A stretch of 64,000 nucleotides of DNA from Pseudomonas sp. FP2196 (GTDB lineage: Bacteria > Pseudomonadota > Gammaproteobacteria > Pseudomonadales > Pseudomonadaceae): positions 5,604,501 to 5,668,500 of the forward strand of contig NZ_CP117445.1 of assembly GCF_030687715.1 (NCBI RefSeq). The letters are read 5' to 3'. The position numbers and the translations under genes were made by a program. This document shows positions 26,850 through 36,705 of this stretch, in pieces (position 1 is the first letter of the stretch; every line of letters begins with the position of its first letter). Under the pieces are notes generated by a model, which was not told the origin of the DNA, did no database searches, and saw nothing but the letters and a program-made list of their open reading frames with translations.

Positions 26850-27158
26850 ATGACTGACACAAAACTGCCCCACCCTTCAGACCTGACAACAATCGGCCTC
26901 ACCCCCTTCCTCTACTGCTCCAACCAACCTCTCTTCCACGTCAGCGCCGGCGTCCCGATTGGCGATGCTTTATCCCAAGCCTCCGACCTGCTGTTTCTAG
27001 TCAAAGCCTTCGCTGAAGACGCCGCCTACGACAAAAAAACCGACCGTCATGCCTGGGGCGCTTATTTTCTCGCGTCGATGAGCAAAGCGGTGATCGATGA
27101 TGTGGTGAAGGTCATCAACCATCAAAGCTTTACGACACGGAATCGAACGCAGGTTTAG
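26850..27158 (+). CDS. DUF3077-like small protein
   Basis: 102 aa. ATG 26850 has CAGGAG 6 nt upstream. Residues 13-90 (IGLTPFLYCSNQPLFHVSAG, then DALSQASDLL and a helical end) resemble the DUF3077 family, common and often multicopy in Pseudomonas, of unknown function. A GC-rich hairpin at 27178-27197 follows. Confidence 0.6.
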   Translation: MTDTKLPHPSDLTTIGLTPFLYCSNQPLFHVSAGVPIGDALSQASDLLFLVKAFAEDAAYDKKTDRHAWGAYFLASMSKAVIDDVVKVINHQSFTTRNRTQV

Positions 27159-27309
27159 TGCTACTTTCCTCGATACGCGCCCCGATAAAACGGGGCGTCG
27201 ATGCCTCTACACCCGGATATCCAATGAATGGCGCCTGGAATTACAAGGCATGGTGCATCGAGAAGCAGACCAGTATTGTCTGCGAAGCAGATTTATGAGG
27301 GAGCCATGA

Positions 27310-28053
27310 ATGGCCGCCAGTAACTACATAGAAGCGGTGGAGATCATTCGTCGACTGGAAGGAGGAATCACACGCCCATTCCTGTGTCGTGCCAACAATG
27401 ACAAGCACTATGTGGTCAAAGGCTTGGAACTACCGCCCGCCGAACGCATTGCCGAACTACTCTGCGCCCGTTTGGCTGCTCAGTTCGGCCTACCAATCCC
27501 AGAGCACGGCTGTATCTATGTCGATCCAGCCTTGTTGCGTTATAACCCGGAAGCTCGCAGTGATCTCGGACCAGGGGACAGTTATGCCCTTGCCTACGTC
27601 GCCGATGCTGCTGACCTTCTGTATTCACAAGCAATACAGGTTCCGAGCAGCCTTCAAAAAGCCGTCTTCATTTTTGATTACTGGGTCGGTAACAGTGATC
27701 GCCAGTTGGGGCCATTTGGTGGCCGTCCAAATCTGCTGATGTGCAGTAACAACAATCAGCTACAGCTGATCGATCACAACCAAGCATTCCAATGGCCACT
27801 GGATGCTTCAAGGTTTGCTGAAAGCCATGTGTTCGGCCCCGAAAATCGGGAATGGCGTTTGGATCTGGTCGACAAAGTTGAATACTCTCAGCGGATGCAT
27901 GACACTGCGGGACGATTTCGTGGCCTATGCTCAGACATTCCCGAAGAGTGGTGTGAGTCCATCGGAGCACTCGGACTGGAAACGCTGCTTGAGGAAATTG
28001 AACGCAGCCTGATGCTTTGCCAATCGGACGAATTCTGGAGCGTCCTGAAATGA
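27310..28053 (+). CDS. HipA-like kinase domain protein
   Basis: 247 aa, GAGGGAG before the ATG. It looks like a HipA-family kinase core: FLCRANNDKHYVVKG as the nucleotide loop, the catalytic segment FDYWVGNSDRQ, and the metal-binding LQLIDHNQAF. It is shorter than HipA (about 440 aa) and lacks the HipA N-terminal domain. There is no HipB-like gene upstream. The start of the DUF3037 gene overlaps its stop (ATGA), a pairing found in many genomes. Substrate unknown. Confidence 0.7.
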   Translation: MAASNYIEAVEIIRRLEGGITRPFLCRANNDKHYVVKGLELPPAERIAELLCARLAAQFGLPIPEHGCIYVDPALLRYNPEARSDLGPGDSYALAYVADAADLLYSQAIQVPSSLQKAVFIFDYWVGNSDRQLGPFGGRPNLLMCSNNNQLQLIDHNQAFQWPLDASRFAESHVFGPENREWRLDLVDKVEYSQRMHDTAGRFRGLCSDIPEEWCESIGALGLETLLEEIERSLMLCQSDEFWSVLK

Positions 28054-28856
28054 AATACACCTGTCTTTACAGCATTGTGCGCTTCGCGCCCTTTGCGGAA
28101 ACCGAAGAGTTTGCCAATGTGGGCATCGTTCTCTCGGCACCTGCTATTGGCCGCATGGAGTACAAACTCGCTCGTAAAAATCTGAAACGGGTCAATCATT
28201 TCTTTGAGTGCAGCAACCTATTTGCGAAGGCTATGGAGATAGCCCAGAACGAACTGGACAGCATTCGCCTCATGACAGCAGGCGCTCAAGAATCGCAGAT
28301 CGTTAACCACTTTCGATTCATGACGGAGCCGAAGGAGTCGATGATTCGCTTCAGCCCCATGCGATCAATACTTGTGGAAAACCTCGATGCGACCCTGGCT
28401 ACGCTGTTCAACCGCTACATAGATCGCCAAGGCATAGGCCGCGAGCGGCGCGAAGAGATCATGGTTCGAGAGATTCGAGAATTGTTTTCACAAGCGTCTA
28501 TTCGTAGTTTTCGCGATGACACCCTGACTGGCGATCTGACCAAACTTCATCTTCCCTTGGTACATCGCAATAAGGTCGTGGCGGCTATTAAACCCTTGGC
28601 TTTTGACCAGTCAGAGCCCAGCGCAATACTCGATCACTGCGATCAGTGGCTGATGAAATTCGTGAGAGCGGAGCAGGAAGGCATAATTCAGCTGCAAAAC
28701 GTGCTTATCCCCGTGAGCACTCCTGCGGAGAGTGAATCCCCACGCCACCGCAAAGCGGTACACGTTGCCAAGGAAAGCATTGAGGCACGTGGTCTACAGC
28801 TGGTTGATTTCCAGGCAACACAGAAAATTGCCGACTTCGCACAGCGCTACGCTTAA
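28050..28856 (+). CDS. DUF3037 protein coupled to the HipA-like kinase
   Basis: 268 aa. ATG 28050 overlaps the preceding stop and begins the family's usual MKYTCLYSIVRFAP; an upstream in-frame start at 28017 lies inside the kinase gene and is unlikely. The phrase EEFANVGIVL is typical of DUF3037. The rest is helical. Function is unknown. The constant pairing suggests a partner, regulator or target of the kinase. Confidence 0.7.
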   Translation: MKYTCLYSIVRFAPFAETEEFANVGIVLSAPAIGRMEYKLARKNLKRVNHFFECSNLFAKAMEIAQNELDSIRLMTAGAQESQIVNHFRFMTEPKESMIRFSPMRSILVENLDATLATLFNRYIDRQGIGRERREEIMVREIRELFSQASIRSFRDDTLTGDLTKLHLPLVHRNKVVAAIKPLAFDQSEPSAILDHCDQWLMKFVRAEQEGIIQLQNVLIPVSTPAESESPRHRKAVHVAKESIEARGLQLVDFQATQKIADFAQRYA

Positions 28857-28875
28857 TAGTTGCTGTTTGCTCAAT

Positions 28876-28900
28876 AAAGCCGCGCATTTGCGCGGCTTTT
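28876..28900 (+). terminator. Rho-independent terminator after the DUF3037 gene
   Basis: Stem AAAGCCGCGC / GCGCGGCTTT with an ATTT loop. Nearly the same stem as the one at 26482-26506, but without any tRNA remnant in front. Confidence 0.7.
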
Positions 28901-28944
28901 CCGTTTTTGTGTGATGTCTATATCTAACCCGCGGAGCCTGTAAC

Positions 28945-29445
28945 ATGCGCAGGCCAACCAACCCGCGCCCCATGGAGCCGCCCTTGCCAGACATCCGCCC
29001 GCCCGCGCTTGATGAAATCGACCGCCAGTTGATCGCCGCCCTGCAAATCAACGCCCGCGAAAGCGTGGCCATGCTCGCCCGGCAGTTGGGCATTGCGCGC
29101 ACCACCGTGACGTCGCGGCTGGCGCGCTTGGAAAAGGCCAAGGTGATCACCGGTTATGGCGTGCGTTTGGGGCAACGTGTGGTGGATGGTGGGTTGCAGG
29201 CATATGTCGGGATCAAAGTGCAGCCGCGTTCCGGTAAAGAGGTGTTACGCCGGTTGAGTGCGATGGCGCAGGTGCAGCAGTTGTGCGCAGTGAGTGGCGA
29301 GTTTGATTATGTGGCGTGGTTGCGCACCGATTCGCCGGAGCAGCTGGATCAGTTGCTGGATCAGATCGGAAGTGTGGATGGGGTGGAGAAGACCACGACG
29401 TCGATCATCTTGAGTAGCAAGATTGATCGCGGGCAACCGGTTTGA
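28945..29445 (+). CDS. Lrp/AsnC-family regulator
   Basis: 166 aa. Residues 22-80 are the winged helix-turn-helix (DEIDRQLIAAL, then LARQLGIARTTVTSRLARLE). Residues 90-160 are the RAM/ActR effector domain. GGAG lies upstream of ATG 28945. It sits 205 nt before davB in the same direction, as in P. putida, and probably senses an amino acid, likely lysine or a product, to control davBA. Confidence 0.85.
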   Translation: MRRPTNPRPMEPPLPDIRPPALDEIDRQLIAALQINARESVAMLARQLGIARTTVTSRLARLEKAKVITGYGVRLGQRVVDGGLQAYVGIKVQPRSGKEVLRRLSAMAQVQQLCAVSGEFDYVAWLRTDSPEQLDQLLDQIGSVDGVEKTTTSIILSSKIDRGQPV

Positions 29446-29650
29446 GTTGGGTTGGCTGAAGGGCCTCATGGCCAACAGGCTTGCTTCCAAAATTGTCGGT
29501 GTGCAGCACCAGATTGTCACTTTGATCAATGATCTGGCAAAACGACGACACTTTGCGTCTTATTAACGTGTTCTATGCTCCCTAGAATGGCTGGCATCTT
29601 TTCCTATACTCAGACGCGCATCTCGCGTCGGGTCGCCAGTAAGGTCAGCC

Positions 29651-31333
29651 ATGAACAAGAACAATCGCCATCCTGCAGACGGTAAGAAGCCAATCACCAT
29701 TTTTGGCCCGGACTTCCCGTTCGGCTTCGACGACTGGATCGAACACCCGGCCGGTCTCGGCAGCATTCCTGAACATCATCATGGTGCCGAAGTGGCGATT
29801 GTCGGCGCAGGCATTGCCGGACTTGTCGCCGCCTACGAACTGATGAAGCTTGGCTTGAAACCGGTGGTGTACGAGGCTTCCAAACTCGGTGGTCGTCTAC
29901 GTTCCCAGGCATTCAACGGCACAGACGGTATCGTCGCTGAACTCGGCGGCATGCGTTTCCCGGTATCGTCCACCGCGTTCTATCACTACGTCGACAAACT
30001 CGGACTCGAAACCAAGCCCTTCCCCAATCCGTTGACGCCGGCCTCCGGCAGCACCGTGATCGATCTGGAAGGCAAAACCCATTACGCACAGAAACTGGCG
30101 GATCTTCCTGCACTGTTTCAGGAAGTGGCTGATGCCTGGGCAGACGCACTGGAAGCTGGCTCGCAGTTCGCTGATATCCAGCAAGCCATCCGCGATCGCG
30201 ATGTACCGCGCCTGAAAGAGCTGTGGAACACCCTCGTGCCGCTATGGGACGACCGCACGTTCTACGATTTCGTAGCCACCTCCGAAGCCTTCGCCAAGCT
30301 GTCGTTCCATCATCGCGAAGTGTTCGGCCAGGTGGGTTTCGGCACCGGCGGCTGGGACTCTGACTTCCCCAACTCAATGCTGGAAATCTTCCGCGTGGTG
30401 ATGACCAACTGCGACGATCACCAGCACCTGGTGGTCGGCGGCGTGGAACAAGTGCCGCAAGGCATTTGGCGTCATGTGCCGGAACGCTGCGTGCATTGGC
30501 CGCAAGGCACCAGCCTGAAATCCCTGCACCGTGGCGCGCCGCGATCCGGGGTGAAGAAAATCGCCCACGCGCCAGATGGCCGCTTCGCGGTTACCGACAA
30601 CAACGGTGACACCCGCGAGTACGCCGCGGTACTGACCACTTGCCAGAGCTGGCTGCTGACCACGCAGATCGAATGCGACGAAACCCTGTTCTCGCAAAAA
30701 ATGTGGATGGCGCTGGACCGTACTCGCTACATGCAATCGTCGAAAACTTTCGTGATGGTCGACCGACCGTTCTGGAAGGACAAGGATCCGGAAACGGGCC
30801 GCGATCTGATGAGCATGACTCTCACCGATCGCCTGACCCGTGGCACCTATCTGTTCGACAACGGCGACGACAAGCCGGGCGTGATCTGCCTGTCGTACTC
30901 GTGGATGAGCGATGCGTTGAAGATGCTGCCGCACCCGGTGGAAAAACGCGTGGAACTGGCGTTGAACGCGTTGAAGAAGATCTACCCGAAAGTCGACATC
31001 GCCGCGCGCATTATTGGCGATCCGATCACCGTGTCGTGGGAAGCCGATCCGCACTTCCTCGGTGCGTTCAAGGGCGCCTTGCCCGGCCACTATCGCTACA
31101 ACCAGCGGATGTACGCGCACTTCATGCAGGACGACATGCCCGCTGAGCAACGCGGGATTTTCATTGCCGGTGACGACGTGTCGTGGACGCCGGCGTGGGT
31201 TGAGGGCGCGGTGCAGACATCGCTCAACGCGGTGTGGGGGATCATGAAACATTTCGGCGGTTCTACACATAAAGAGAACCCGGGCCCGGGTGACGTGTTC
31301 AAAGACATCGGCCCTATCGCCCTGCCCGAGTAA
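29651..31333 (+). CDS. davB: Lysine 2-monooxygenase
   Basis: 560 aa, the length of P. putida DavB. It is a flavin amine oxidase-type protein: FAD-binding VGAGIAGL (Gly52, 54, 57), then YEASKLGGR and ELGGMRFP. It converts L-lysine with O2 to 5-aminovaleramide, CO2 and water. The amidase gene for the next step is 12 nt downstream. Tryptophan 2-monooxygenase is a close relative; the davA neighbour decides for lysine. Confidence 0.9.
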   Translation: MNKNNRHPADGKKPITIFGPDFPFGFDDWIEHPAGLGSIPEHHHGAEVAIVGAGIAGLVAAYELMKLGLKPVVYEASKLGGRLRSQAFNGTDGIVAELGGMRFPVSSTAFYHYVDKLGLETKPFPNPLTPASGSTVIDLEGKTHYAQKLADLPALFQEVADAWADALEAGSQFADIQQAIRDRDVPRLKELWNTLVPLWDDRTFYDFVATSEAFAKLSFHHREVFGQVGFGTGGWDSDFPNSMLEIFRVVMTNCDDHQHLVVGGVEQVPQGIWRHVPERCVHWPQGTSLKSLHRGAPRSGVKKIAHAPDGRFAVTDNNGDTREYAAVLTTCQSWLLTTQIECDETLFSQKMWMALDRTRYMQSSKTFVMVDRPFWKDKDPETGRDLMSMTLTDRLTRGTYLFDNGDDKPGVICLSYSWMSDALKMLPHPVEKRVELALNALKKIYPKVDIAARIIGDPITVSWEADPHFLGAFKGALPGHYRYNQRMYAHFMQDDMPAEQRGIFIAGDDVSWTPAWVEGAVQTSLNAVWGIMKHFGGSTHKENPGPGDVFKDIGPIALPE

Positions 31334-31345
31334 GAGGAATCCCTG

Positions 31346-32140
31346 ATGCGTGTAGCCCTTTACCAATGTCCGCCGCTGCCTCTGGACCCTGCCGCCAACC
31401 TGCACCGCCTGCATCAGTTGGCGATGGAGGCCAAGGGCGCAGACCTGCTGGTGCTGCCGGAGATGTTCATGACCGGTTACAACATCGGTGCCGAGGCGGT
31501 CAGCACTTTGGCCGAGGTTTATAACGGTGAATGGGCGCAGCAGATCGGCCGGATCGCCAAGGCTGCCGGCCTGGCGATCGTCTACGGGTATCCCGAGCGC
31601 TCCGCTGACGGGCAGATCTACAACGCCGTGCAGTTGATCGATTCGCACGGGGAGCGCTTGTGCAATTACCGCAAGACGCATCTGTTCGGTGATCTGGATC
31701 GGTCGATGTTCAGCCCCGGTGAAGGTGAGTTTCCAGTTGTTGAACTGAACGGCTGGAAGCTCGGTTTCCTGATCTGCTACGACCTGGAATTCCCGGAAAA
31801 CACCCGACGCCTGGCCCTGGCAGGCGCCGAGCTGATTCTGGTGCCGACGGCGAACATGATTCCCTTCGATTTCGTCGCAGACGTCACCGTTCGCTCGCGT
31901 GCCTTCGAAAACCAATGCTACGTGGCCTACGCCAATTACTGCGGGCATGAAGGGGACATCCACTATTGCGGGCAAAGCAGCATTGCTGCGCCGGACGGCA
32001 TCCGTATTGCTCAGGCCGGACTGGACGAGGCCTTGATTGTCGGCGAACTGGATCGGCAGTTGATGACCGACTCCCGCGCAGCCAATCGCTACCTCAGCGA
32101 CCGCCGACCCGAGCTTTACGACGCGCTGAACAAGCGCTAA
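31346..32140 (+). CDS. davA: 5-aminovaleramide amidase
   Basis: 264 aa, nitrilase superfamily. The Glu-Lys-Cys triad is visible: Glu39 (VLPEMF), Lys110 (YRKTH) and Cys144 (ICYDLEFP). It hydrolyses 5-aminovaleramide to 5-aminovalerate and ammonia. AGAGG lies upstream and it follows davB by 12 nt, so the two are one operon. Confidence 0.9.
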   Translation: MRVALYQCPPLPLDPAANLHRLHQLAMEAKGADLLVLPEMFMTGYNIGAEAVSTLAEVYNGEWAQQIGRIAKAAGLAIVYGYPERSADGQIYNAVQLIDSHGERLCNYRKTHLFGDLDRSMFSPGEGEFPVVELNGWKLGFLICYDLEFPENTRRLALAGAELILVPTANMIPFDFVADVTVRSRAFENQCYVAYANYCGHEGDIHYCGQSSIAAPDGIRIAQAGLDEALIVGELDRQLMTDSRAANRYLSDRRPELYDALNKR

Positions 32141-32152
32141 TCCGCTAGCATT

Positions 32153-32177
32153 GGCACTTCACTGTTCTGGAAGTGCC
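32153..32177 (+). promoter_or_regulatory. Hairpin covering the pqqF ribosome binding site
   Basis: Arms GGCACTTC (32153-32160) and GAAGTGCC (32170-32177) pair perfectly over 8 bp. The GGAAG site for pqqF (32169-32173) and the base just before its ATG are in or next to the 3' arm, so the hairpin could limit translation. Confidence 0.45.
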
Positions 32178-32178
32178 C

Positions 32179-34593
32179 ATGCCTGCGCCGACTCCCTCCT
32201 GTCCCCACACTGAAACCCTGGCCAACGGCTTGCGCGTGACCCTGCGTCATGTGCCCGAGCTCAAGCGCAGCGCCGCCGCATTACGGGTGGCCGCTGGCAG
32301 CCATGACGTGCCGTTGGCGTGGCCGGGGCTGGCGCACTTCCTCGAGCATTTGCTGTTTCTCGGTACTGAGCGTTTTCCTGCGAATGAAGGGCTGATGGCC
32401 TACGTGCAGCGTCATGGCGGGCAGGTGAATGCCAGCACTCGGGAGCGCACCACTGACTTTTTCTTTGAGTTGCCGACGCAGTCTTTCGGTGCAGGGCTTG
32501 AGCGTCTGTCGGACATGCTCGCCCACCCACGTATGAATCCGGACGATCAGTTGCGGGAACGGGAAGTGCTGCAGGCGGAATTTGTCGCCTGGTCGCAGGA
32601 TCCGACGGCTCAGCGGCAGTTTGCGTTGTACGAGGGATTGCCGGCGGAACATCCGCTGCGCGGTTTTCACGCTGGGAATCGTGACACGCTGCAAGTTGAG
32701 CAACCAGCGTTTCAGCGAGCGCTGACAGACTTCCATCAGCAGTTCTATCGCTCCGGGCAAATGGCCTTGAGCCTCGTTGGACCGCAGAGTCTGGAGGCGT
32801 TACGTGTGCTCGCGGAGGCGTTTGCAGCGGCGCTTCCAACTGGGGATAACGTAGAGCAAGCAGGCGTCCTGCCGTTTGGGGTGAAAAGTTATCAACAGGT
32901 CGGTGAACGCCACGGCAATCTGCTGTTTGCATTCGAAGCGCTGCCCACCGCGTCCGCTGAAGCGCTGGCTTTTCTTTGCCATTGGCTGAACAGCACCAAG
33001 CACGGTGGACTGCTCGCGTATTTGCAGCAGAAAAATCTGGCTGACGGTTTGAAAGCAACGCCGCTGTATCACTTCGGCGGACAAGCCTTGCTGCATCTGC
33101 AGTTTGCGGCACCAGCCGAATCGCTGAGCGCGATTGGCGAACAGGTGCGCAATTGGCTCAGCTTCTTCGCGCAACAGGACTGGACGCCGCTACGCAAGGA
33201 ATACGCAGCCCTGCTTCAGCGTCAGCAGCAAGTCAGCGGCGCGTTGCAACTGGCGCGTCTCGATATCGAGCAGCTGGAAAGTGGCCTGACCCACGCCGGC
33301 GTGTCAGCCCTCCAACAGATCCTTCGTGAAATCGGCACTGTGGATAACTTCAGCAACCACTGGCAACTGCCGGCCGCCAATCCGTTCTTGCGTACCGTTG
33401 AACCACTGGCCAACGCCGGATTGATCCGCGGCCAGACCAGCGCCCACCGTGGACTGCGCACGTTCGCTCAGGATCGTTCGCGCGGCCGTCGCGAACGCTC
33501 GCCCATGCAATTCAGCCAGGCATTGCCGGACAACGGTGATGAAGGTGCGATTTATCTGCGCTGGCAATTGGAGGTAGCAGCCAATGCTGATCTGCAAGCA
33601 CAACTGCATCGCAGCCTTCTGGAAACTCAGGACGACGCACGTCAGGCCGGGGTCGAGTTGTCGCTCGGCACAACCGGCAATCAATGTTTGTTGAGGCTCA
33701 CCGGCCTGCAAGAGCCGATGCCCGTCGTCCTGGAGCATGCGCTGAAATGTCTGACGCGAATTGACGCCGATTCCGTGCGAGGCGAGCCAGAAACGCCGTT
33801 GATGCCGATCCGCCATCTACTCAAGGCGCTGCCGGAGCATTGTCTGGCCTCAACGCCAACTTGCGCCAACGCCAATCATCTGTGGATAACTTCCCGCTGG
33901 GATGGCCTGGCGCTGGGCCTCAGCGCGCACACTCAATCCGCCATGGGTGTGGCGCTGAGCCGTATTCCCGGCATACCTGACAATCAATTGCCGGCTCCGT
34001 CGGCCATCAACGGCCAACATCTATGGAGCCACATCGACACCGCGTCCAGCGAACACTCGCTGCTGCTGTTCTGCCCGACCGCCAGCCGCGAAATTGCCGA
34101 TGAAGCTGCATGGCGCCTGCTTGCGCAGCTGTGCCAGACGCCGTTCTATCAGCGCCTGCGCGTCGAACTGCAGTTGGGTTACGCGGTGTTCAGTGGTTTG
34201 CGGCAAATGCACGGACAGACCGGGTTGCTGTTCGGCGTGCAATCGCCAACAGCCACACCGCAAGCATTGCTCGGGCATATTCAGCAGTTTCTCGAAGGCC
34301 TTCCCGAAGTGATCGAACAACTTGATGACGCCAGCCTCAGCCAACAACGCCAAGCGCTCGCCGATCAGTTCAATGACACAAATCTGTCCACCAAAGACTC
34401 CGCAGAACTGCTGTGGCAGGCCAGACTCGCGGGCCATTCGTCGGATTACCTACCGCAATTGGTCGTCGCGATTGGCCAACTGGATCGCCCGGCATTGCTG
34501 GCAGCCGCACAGCGCTTAAACAACGCCGACGGTGGCTGGCTCTGCCTCGCCAGCGACGCTATGTCCTGCGAGCCATGGCAAGCGGCAAACTGA
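32179..34593 (+). CDS. pqqF: PqqF, M16-family zinc peptidase
   Basis: 804 aa from ATG 32179 (GGAAG 5 nt upstream; GTG 32173 is an alternative). The inverted zinc motif is H53-F-L-E56-H57 with the acidic second ligand in the following LREREVLQAEF region. M16 proteins have a second inactive half, here the C-terminal 400 residues. PqqF helps release the Glu-Tyr product from PqqA during PQQ synthesis. First gene of the pqq run, with pqqA 156 nt downstream. Confidence 0.9.
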   Translation: MPAPTPSCPHTETLANGLRVTLRHVPELKRSAAALRVAAGSHDVPLAWPGLAHFLEHLLFLGTERFPANEGLMAYVQRHGGQVNASTRERTTDFFFELPTQSFGAGLERLSDMLAHPRMNPDDQLREREVLQAEFVAWSQDPTAQRQFALYEGLPAEHPLRGFHAGNRDTLQVEQPAFQRALTDFHQQFYRSGQMALSLVGPQSLEALRVLAEAFAAALPTGDNVEQAGVLPFGVKSYQQVGERHGNLLFAFEALPTASAEALAFLCHWLNSTKHGGLLAYLQQKNLADGLKATPLYHFGGQALLHLQFAAPAESLSAIGEQVRNWLSFFAQQDWTPLRKEYAALLQRQQQVSGALQLARLDIEQLESGLTHAGVSALQQILREIGTVDNFSNHWQLPAANPFLRTVEPLANAGLIRGQTSAHRGLRTFAQDRSRGRRERSPMQFSQALPDNGDEGAIYLRWQLEVAANADLQAQLHRSLLETQDDARQAGVELSLGTTGNQCLLRLTGLQEPMPVVLEHALKCLTRIDADSVRGEPETPLMPIRHLLKALPEHCLASTPTCANANHLWITSRWDGLALGLSAHTQSAMGVALSRIPGIPDNQLPAPSAINGQHLWSHIDTASSEHSLLLFCPTASREIADEAAWRLLAQLCQTPFYQRLRVELQLGYAVFSGLRQMHGQTGLLFGVQSPTATPQALLGHIQQFLEGLPEVIEQLDDASLSQQRQALADQFNDTNLSTKDSAELLWQARLAGHSSDYLPQLVVAIGQLDRPALLAAAQRLNNADGGWLCLASDAMSCEPWQAAN

Positions 34594-34749
34594 TCATTAC
34601 TCAGGCTGCAAGGAGCTTTCTCAAAGATTCACAGGCAATCACGGTGAAATTTTGAGTAACATAGCCGCCTAACTATTTGGAACATCCCCGCGCTGCCGTG
34701 GACTATACCTATGGACAGCGCTATCCCACCAACCTGAAGGAGACACCCT

Positions 34750-34824
34750 ATGTCCTGGACAAAACCGGCTTACACCGACCTGCGTATCGGCTTCGAAGTC
34801 ACCATGTACTTCGCCAGCCGCTGA
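34750..34824 (+). CDS. pqqA: PQQ precursor peptide
   Basis: 24 aa, [17 protein letters not shown] then TMYFASR. Glu16 and Tyr20 are the residues joined to make PQQ, in the expected E-x3-Y spacing. AAGGAG lies 7 nt before the ATG. A terminator-type hairpin follows before pqqB. Confidence 0.97.
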
Positions 34825-34850
34825 GTCCTGCTCACGCAGACTTGCAGTGC

Positions 34851-34880
34851 AACGCCTCGGCTCGCCGGGGCGTTTTATTT
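34851..34880 (+). terminator. Terminator/attenuator between pqqA and pqqB
   Basis: Stem AACGCCTCGG / CCGGGGCGTT (one T-G pair) with a CTCG loop and TTATTTT. It would let the short pqqA message be made in excess of the downstream genes. Confidence 0.7.
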
Positions 34881-34905
34881 TCAGCGTTGAAATGATGGAG
34901 CGTTC

Positions 34906-35817
34906 ATGTTCGTCCAGATTCTGGGTTCGGCCGCCGGCGGCGGTTTTCCGCAGTGGAATTGCAACTGCGTCAATTGCGCAGGTTTTCGCGACGGCAGCCT
35001 GAATGCCAAGGCCCGCACTCAATCGTCCATCGCGATTTCCGACGACGGCGTGAACTGGGTGCTGTGCAACGCCTCGCCAGACATCCGCGCGCAACTGCAG
35101 AGCTTCGCTCCGATGCAACCCGGCCGTGCCCTGCGCGACACCGGCATCAGCGCGATCATCCTGATGGACAGCCAGATCGACCACACCACCGGCCTGCTCA
35201 GCCTGCGCGAAGGCTGCCCGCATCAGGTCTGGTGCACAGACATGGTTCACGAAGACCTGAGCACGGGTTTTCCGCTGTTCACCATGCTCAAGCACTGGAA
35301 TGGCGGGTTGAACTGGAACCGCATCGAACTCGATCAAAGCTTCACCGTCGCCGCGTGCCCGAACCTGCGTTTCACCCCGCTGCCATTGCGCAGCGCCGCA
35401 CCGCCGTACTCGCCGCACCGCTTCGATCCGCACCCGGGCGACAACATCGGCCTGATCGTCGAAGACCTGAATACCGGCGGCAAACTGTTCTATGCGCCGG
35501 GGCTGGGCAAGGTTGAAGCTCCACTGCTGGAAATCATGGCGGGCAGCGATTGCGTGCTGGTGGACGGCACCATGTGGGACGACGATGAAATGCAGCGCCG
35601 TGGCGTCGGCACCCGCACCGGGCGCGAGATGGGCCATCTGGCGCAGAACGGCCCTGGCGGCATGCTCGAAGTGCTGGAACAGCTTCCCGAGCAGCGCAAG
35701 GTGCTTATCCACATCAACAACACCAACCCGATCCTCGACGAGGATTCCCCGGAGCGCGCAGAACTGGCGCGGCGTGATGTTGAAGTGGCGTATGACGGCA
35801 TGAGTATTGTGCTGTAG
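34906..35817 (+). CDS. pqqB: PqqB, metallo-beta-lactamase-fold PQQ biosynthesis protein
   Basis: 303 aa, full length. It starts [18 protein letters not shown], with the Cys-rich NCNCVNC zinc site, and has the metallo-beta-lactamase-type segment [11 protein letters not shown]. It is thought to hydroxylate the Glu-Tyr intermediate. A REP palindrome pair separates it from pqqC. Confidence 0.95.
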   Translation: MFVQILGSAAGGGFPQWNCNCVNCAGFRDGSLNAKARTQSSIAISDDGVNWVLCNASPDIRAQLQSFAPMQPGRALRDTGISAIILMDSQIDHTTGLLSLREGCPHQVWCTDMVHEDLSTGFPLFTMLKHWNGGLNWNRIELDQSFTVAACPNLRFTPLPLRSAAPPYSPHRFDPHPGDNIGLIVEDLNTGGKLFYAPGLGKVEAPLLEIMAGSDCVLVDGTMWDDDEMQRRGVGTRTGREMGHLAQNGPGGMLEVLEQLPEQRKVLIHINNTNPILDEDSPERAELARRDVEVAYDGMSIVL

Positions 35818-35829
35818 CTGATGGCCTTA

Positions 35830-35899
35830 TCGCTGGCAAGCCAGCGCCCACAGGGTTCTGTGGCGTACACAAAAACGGTGGGCGCTGGCTTGCCAGCGA
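35830..35899. repeat. REP palindrome (GCTGGC family)
   Basis: Inverted arms at 35830-35851 and 35878-35899, core GCTGGCAAGCCAGC. A typical Pseudomonas intergenic element, here inside the pqq operon between pqqB and pqqC. Confidence 0.75.
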
Positions 35900-35952
35900 T
35901 GACGTCCGACCAGACACCCAAGATTCCAACGGTTGTTCCCCGGAGAACCGCA

Positions 35953-36705
35953 ATGACCGACCAACCGATGTCCCCCGCCGAATTCGAAGCGGCCCTGCGC
36001 GCGAAAGGCGCCTACTACCACATCCATCACCCGTATCACGTGGCGATGTATCAGGGCCGCGCCACCCGCGAGCAGATTCAGGGCTGGGTCGCCAACCGCT
36101 TCTACTATCAGGTGAACATTCCCCTGAAAGACGCTGCGATCCTCGCCAACTGCCCGGATCGCGAGATTCGTCGCGAGTGGATTCAGCGTCTGCTCGACCA
36201 CGACGGCGCGCCCGGTGAAGACGGCGGTATCGAAGCCTGGCTGCGCCTCGGTCAAGCGGTCGGCCTCGACCCGGATCAACTGCGCTCCCAGGAACTGGTG
36301 CTGCCCGGCGTACGCTTCGCCGTCGATGCCTACGTCAACTTCGCCCGCCGCGCCAGTTGGCAGGAGGCCGCCAGCAGCTCGTTGACCGAACTGTTCGCGC
36401 CGCAGATCCACCAGTCGCGCCTCGATAGCTGGCCGCAGCATTACCCGTGGATCGACCCGGCCGGTTACGAGTATTTCCGCACCCGCCTCGGTCAAGCGCG
36501 CCGCGACGTCGAGCACGGTCTGGCGATCACGCTGGAGCATTACAAGACGCGCGAAGGCCAGGAGCGCATGCTGGAAATTCTCCAGTTCAAACTGGACATT
36601 CTTTGGAGCATGCTCGACGCCATGAGCATGGCCTACGAACTGAACCGCCCGCCGTATCACAGCGTGACCGAACAACGGGTCTGGCATAAAGGAATCACCC
36701 TATGA
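35953..36705 (+). CDS. pqqC: Pyrroloquinoline-quinone synthase
   Basis: 250 aa from ATG 35953, with GGAGA 5 nt upstream. All-helical oxidase with the family's [12 protein letters not shown] and ANRFYYQ segments. It performs the final ring closure and oxidation to PQQ without a metal or cofactor. Overlaps pqqD by 4 nt. Confidence 0.95.
   Translation: MTDQPMSPAEFEAALRAKGAYYHIHHPYHVAMYQGRATREQIQGWVANRFYYQVNIPLKDAAILANCPDREIRREWIQRLLDHDGAPGEDGGIEAWLRLGQAVGLDPDQLRSQELVLPGVRFAVDAYVNFARRASWQEAASSSLTELFAPQIHQSRLDSWPQHYPWIDPAGYEYFRTRLGQARRDVEHGLAITLEHYKTREGQERMLEILQFKLDILWSMLDAMSMAYELNRPPYHSVTEQRVWHKGITL

Noticed and set aside
28876..28900. Second AAGCCGCGC terminator as an attachment site
   Set aside because: No tRNA 3' end precedes it; it is adequately explained as the terminator of the kinase/DUF3037 pair.
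30374..31975. 533-aa minus-strand ORF
   Set aside because: Antisense to davB and davA, both clearly identified by motifs.
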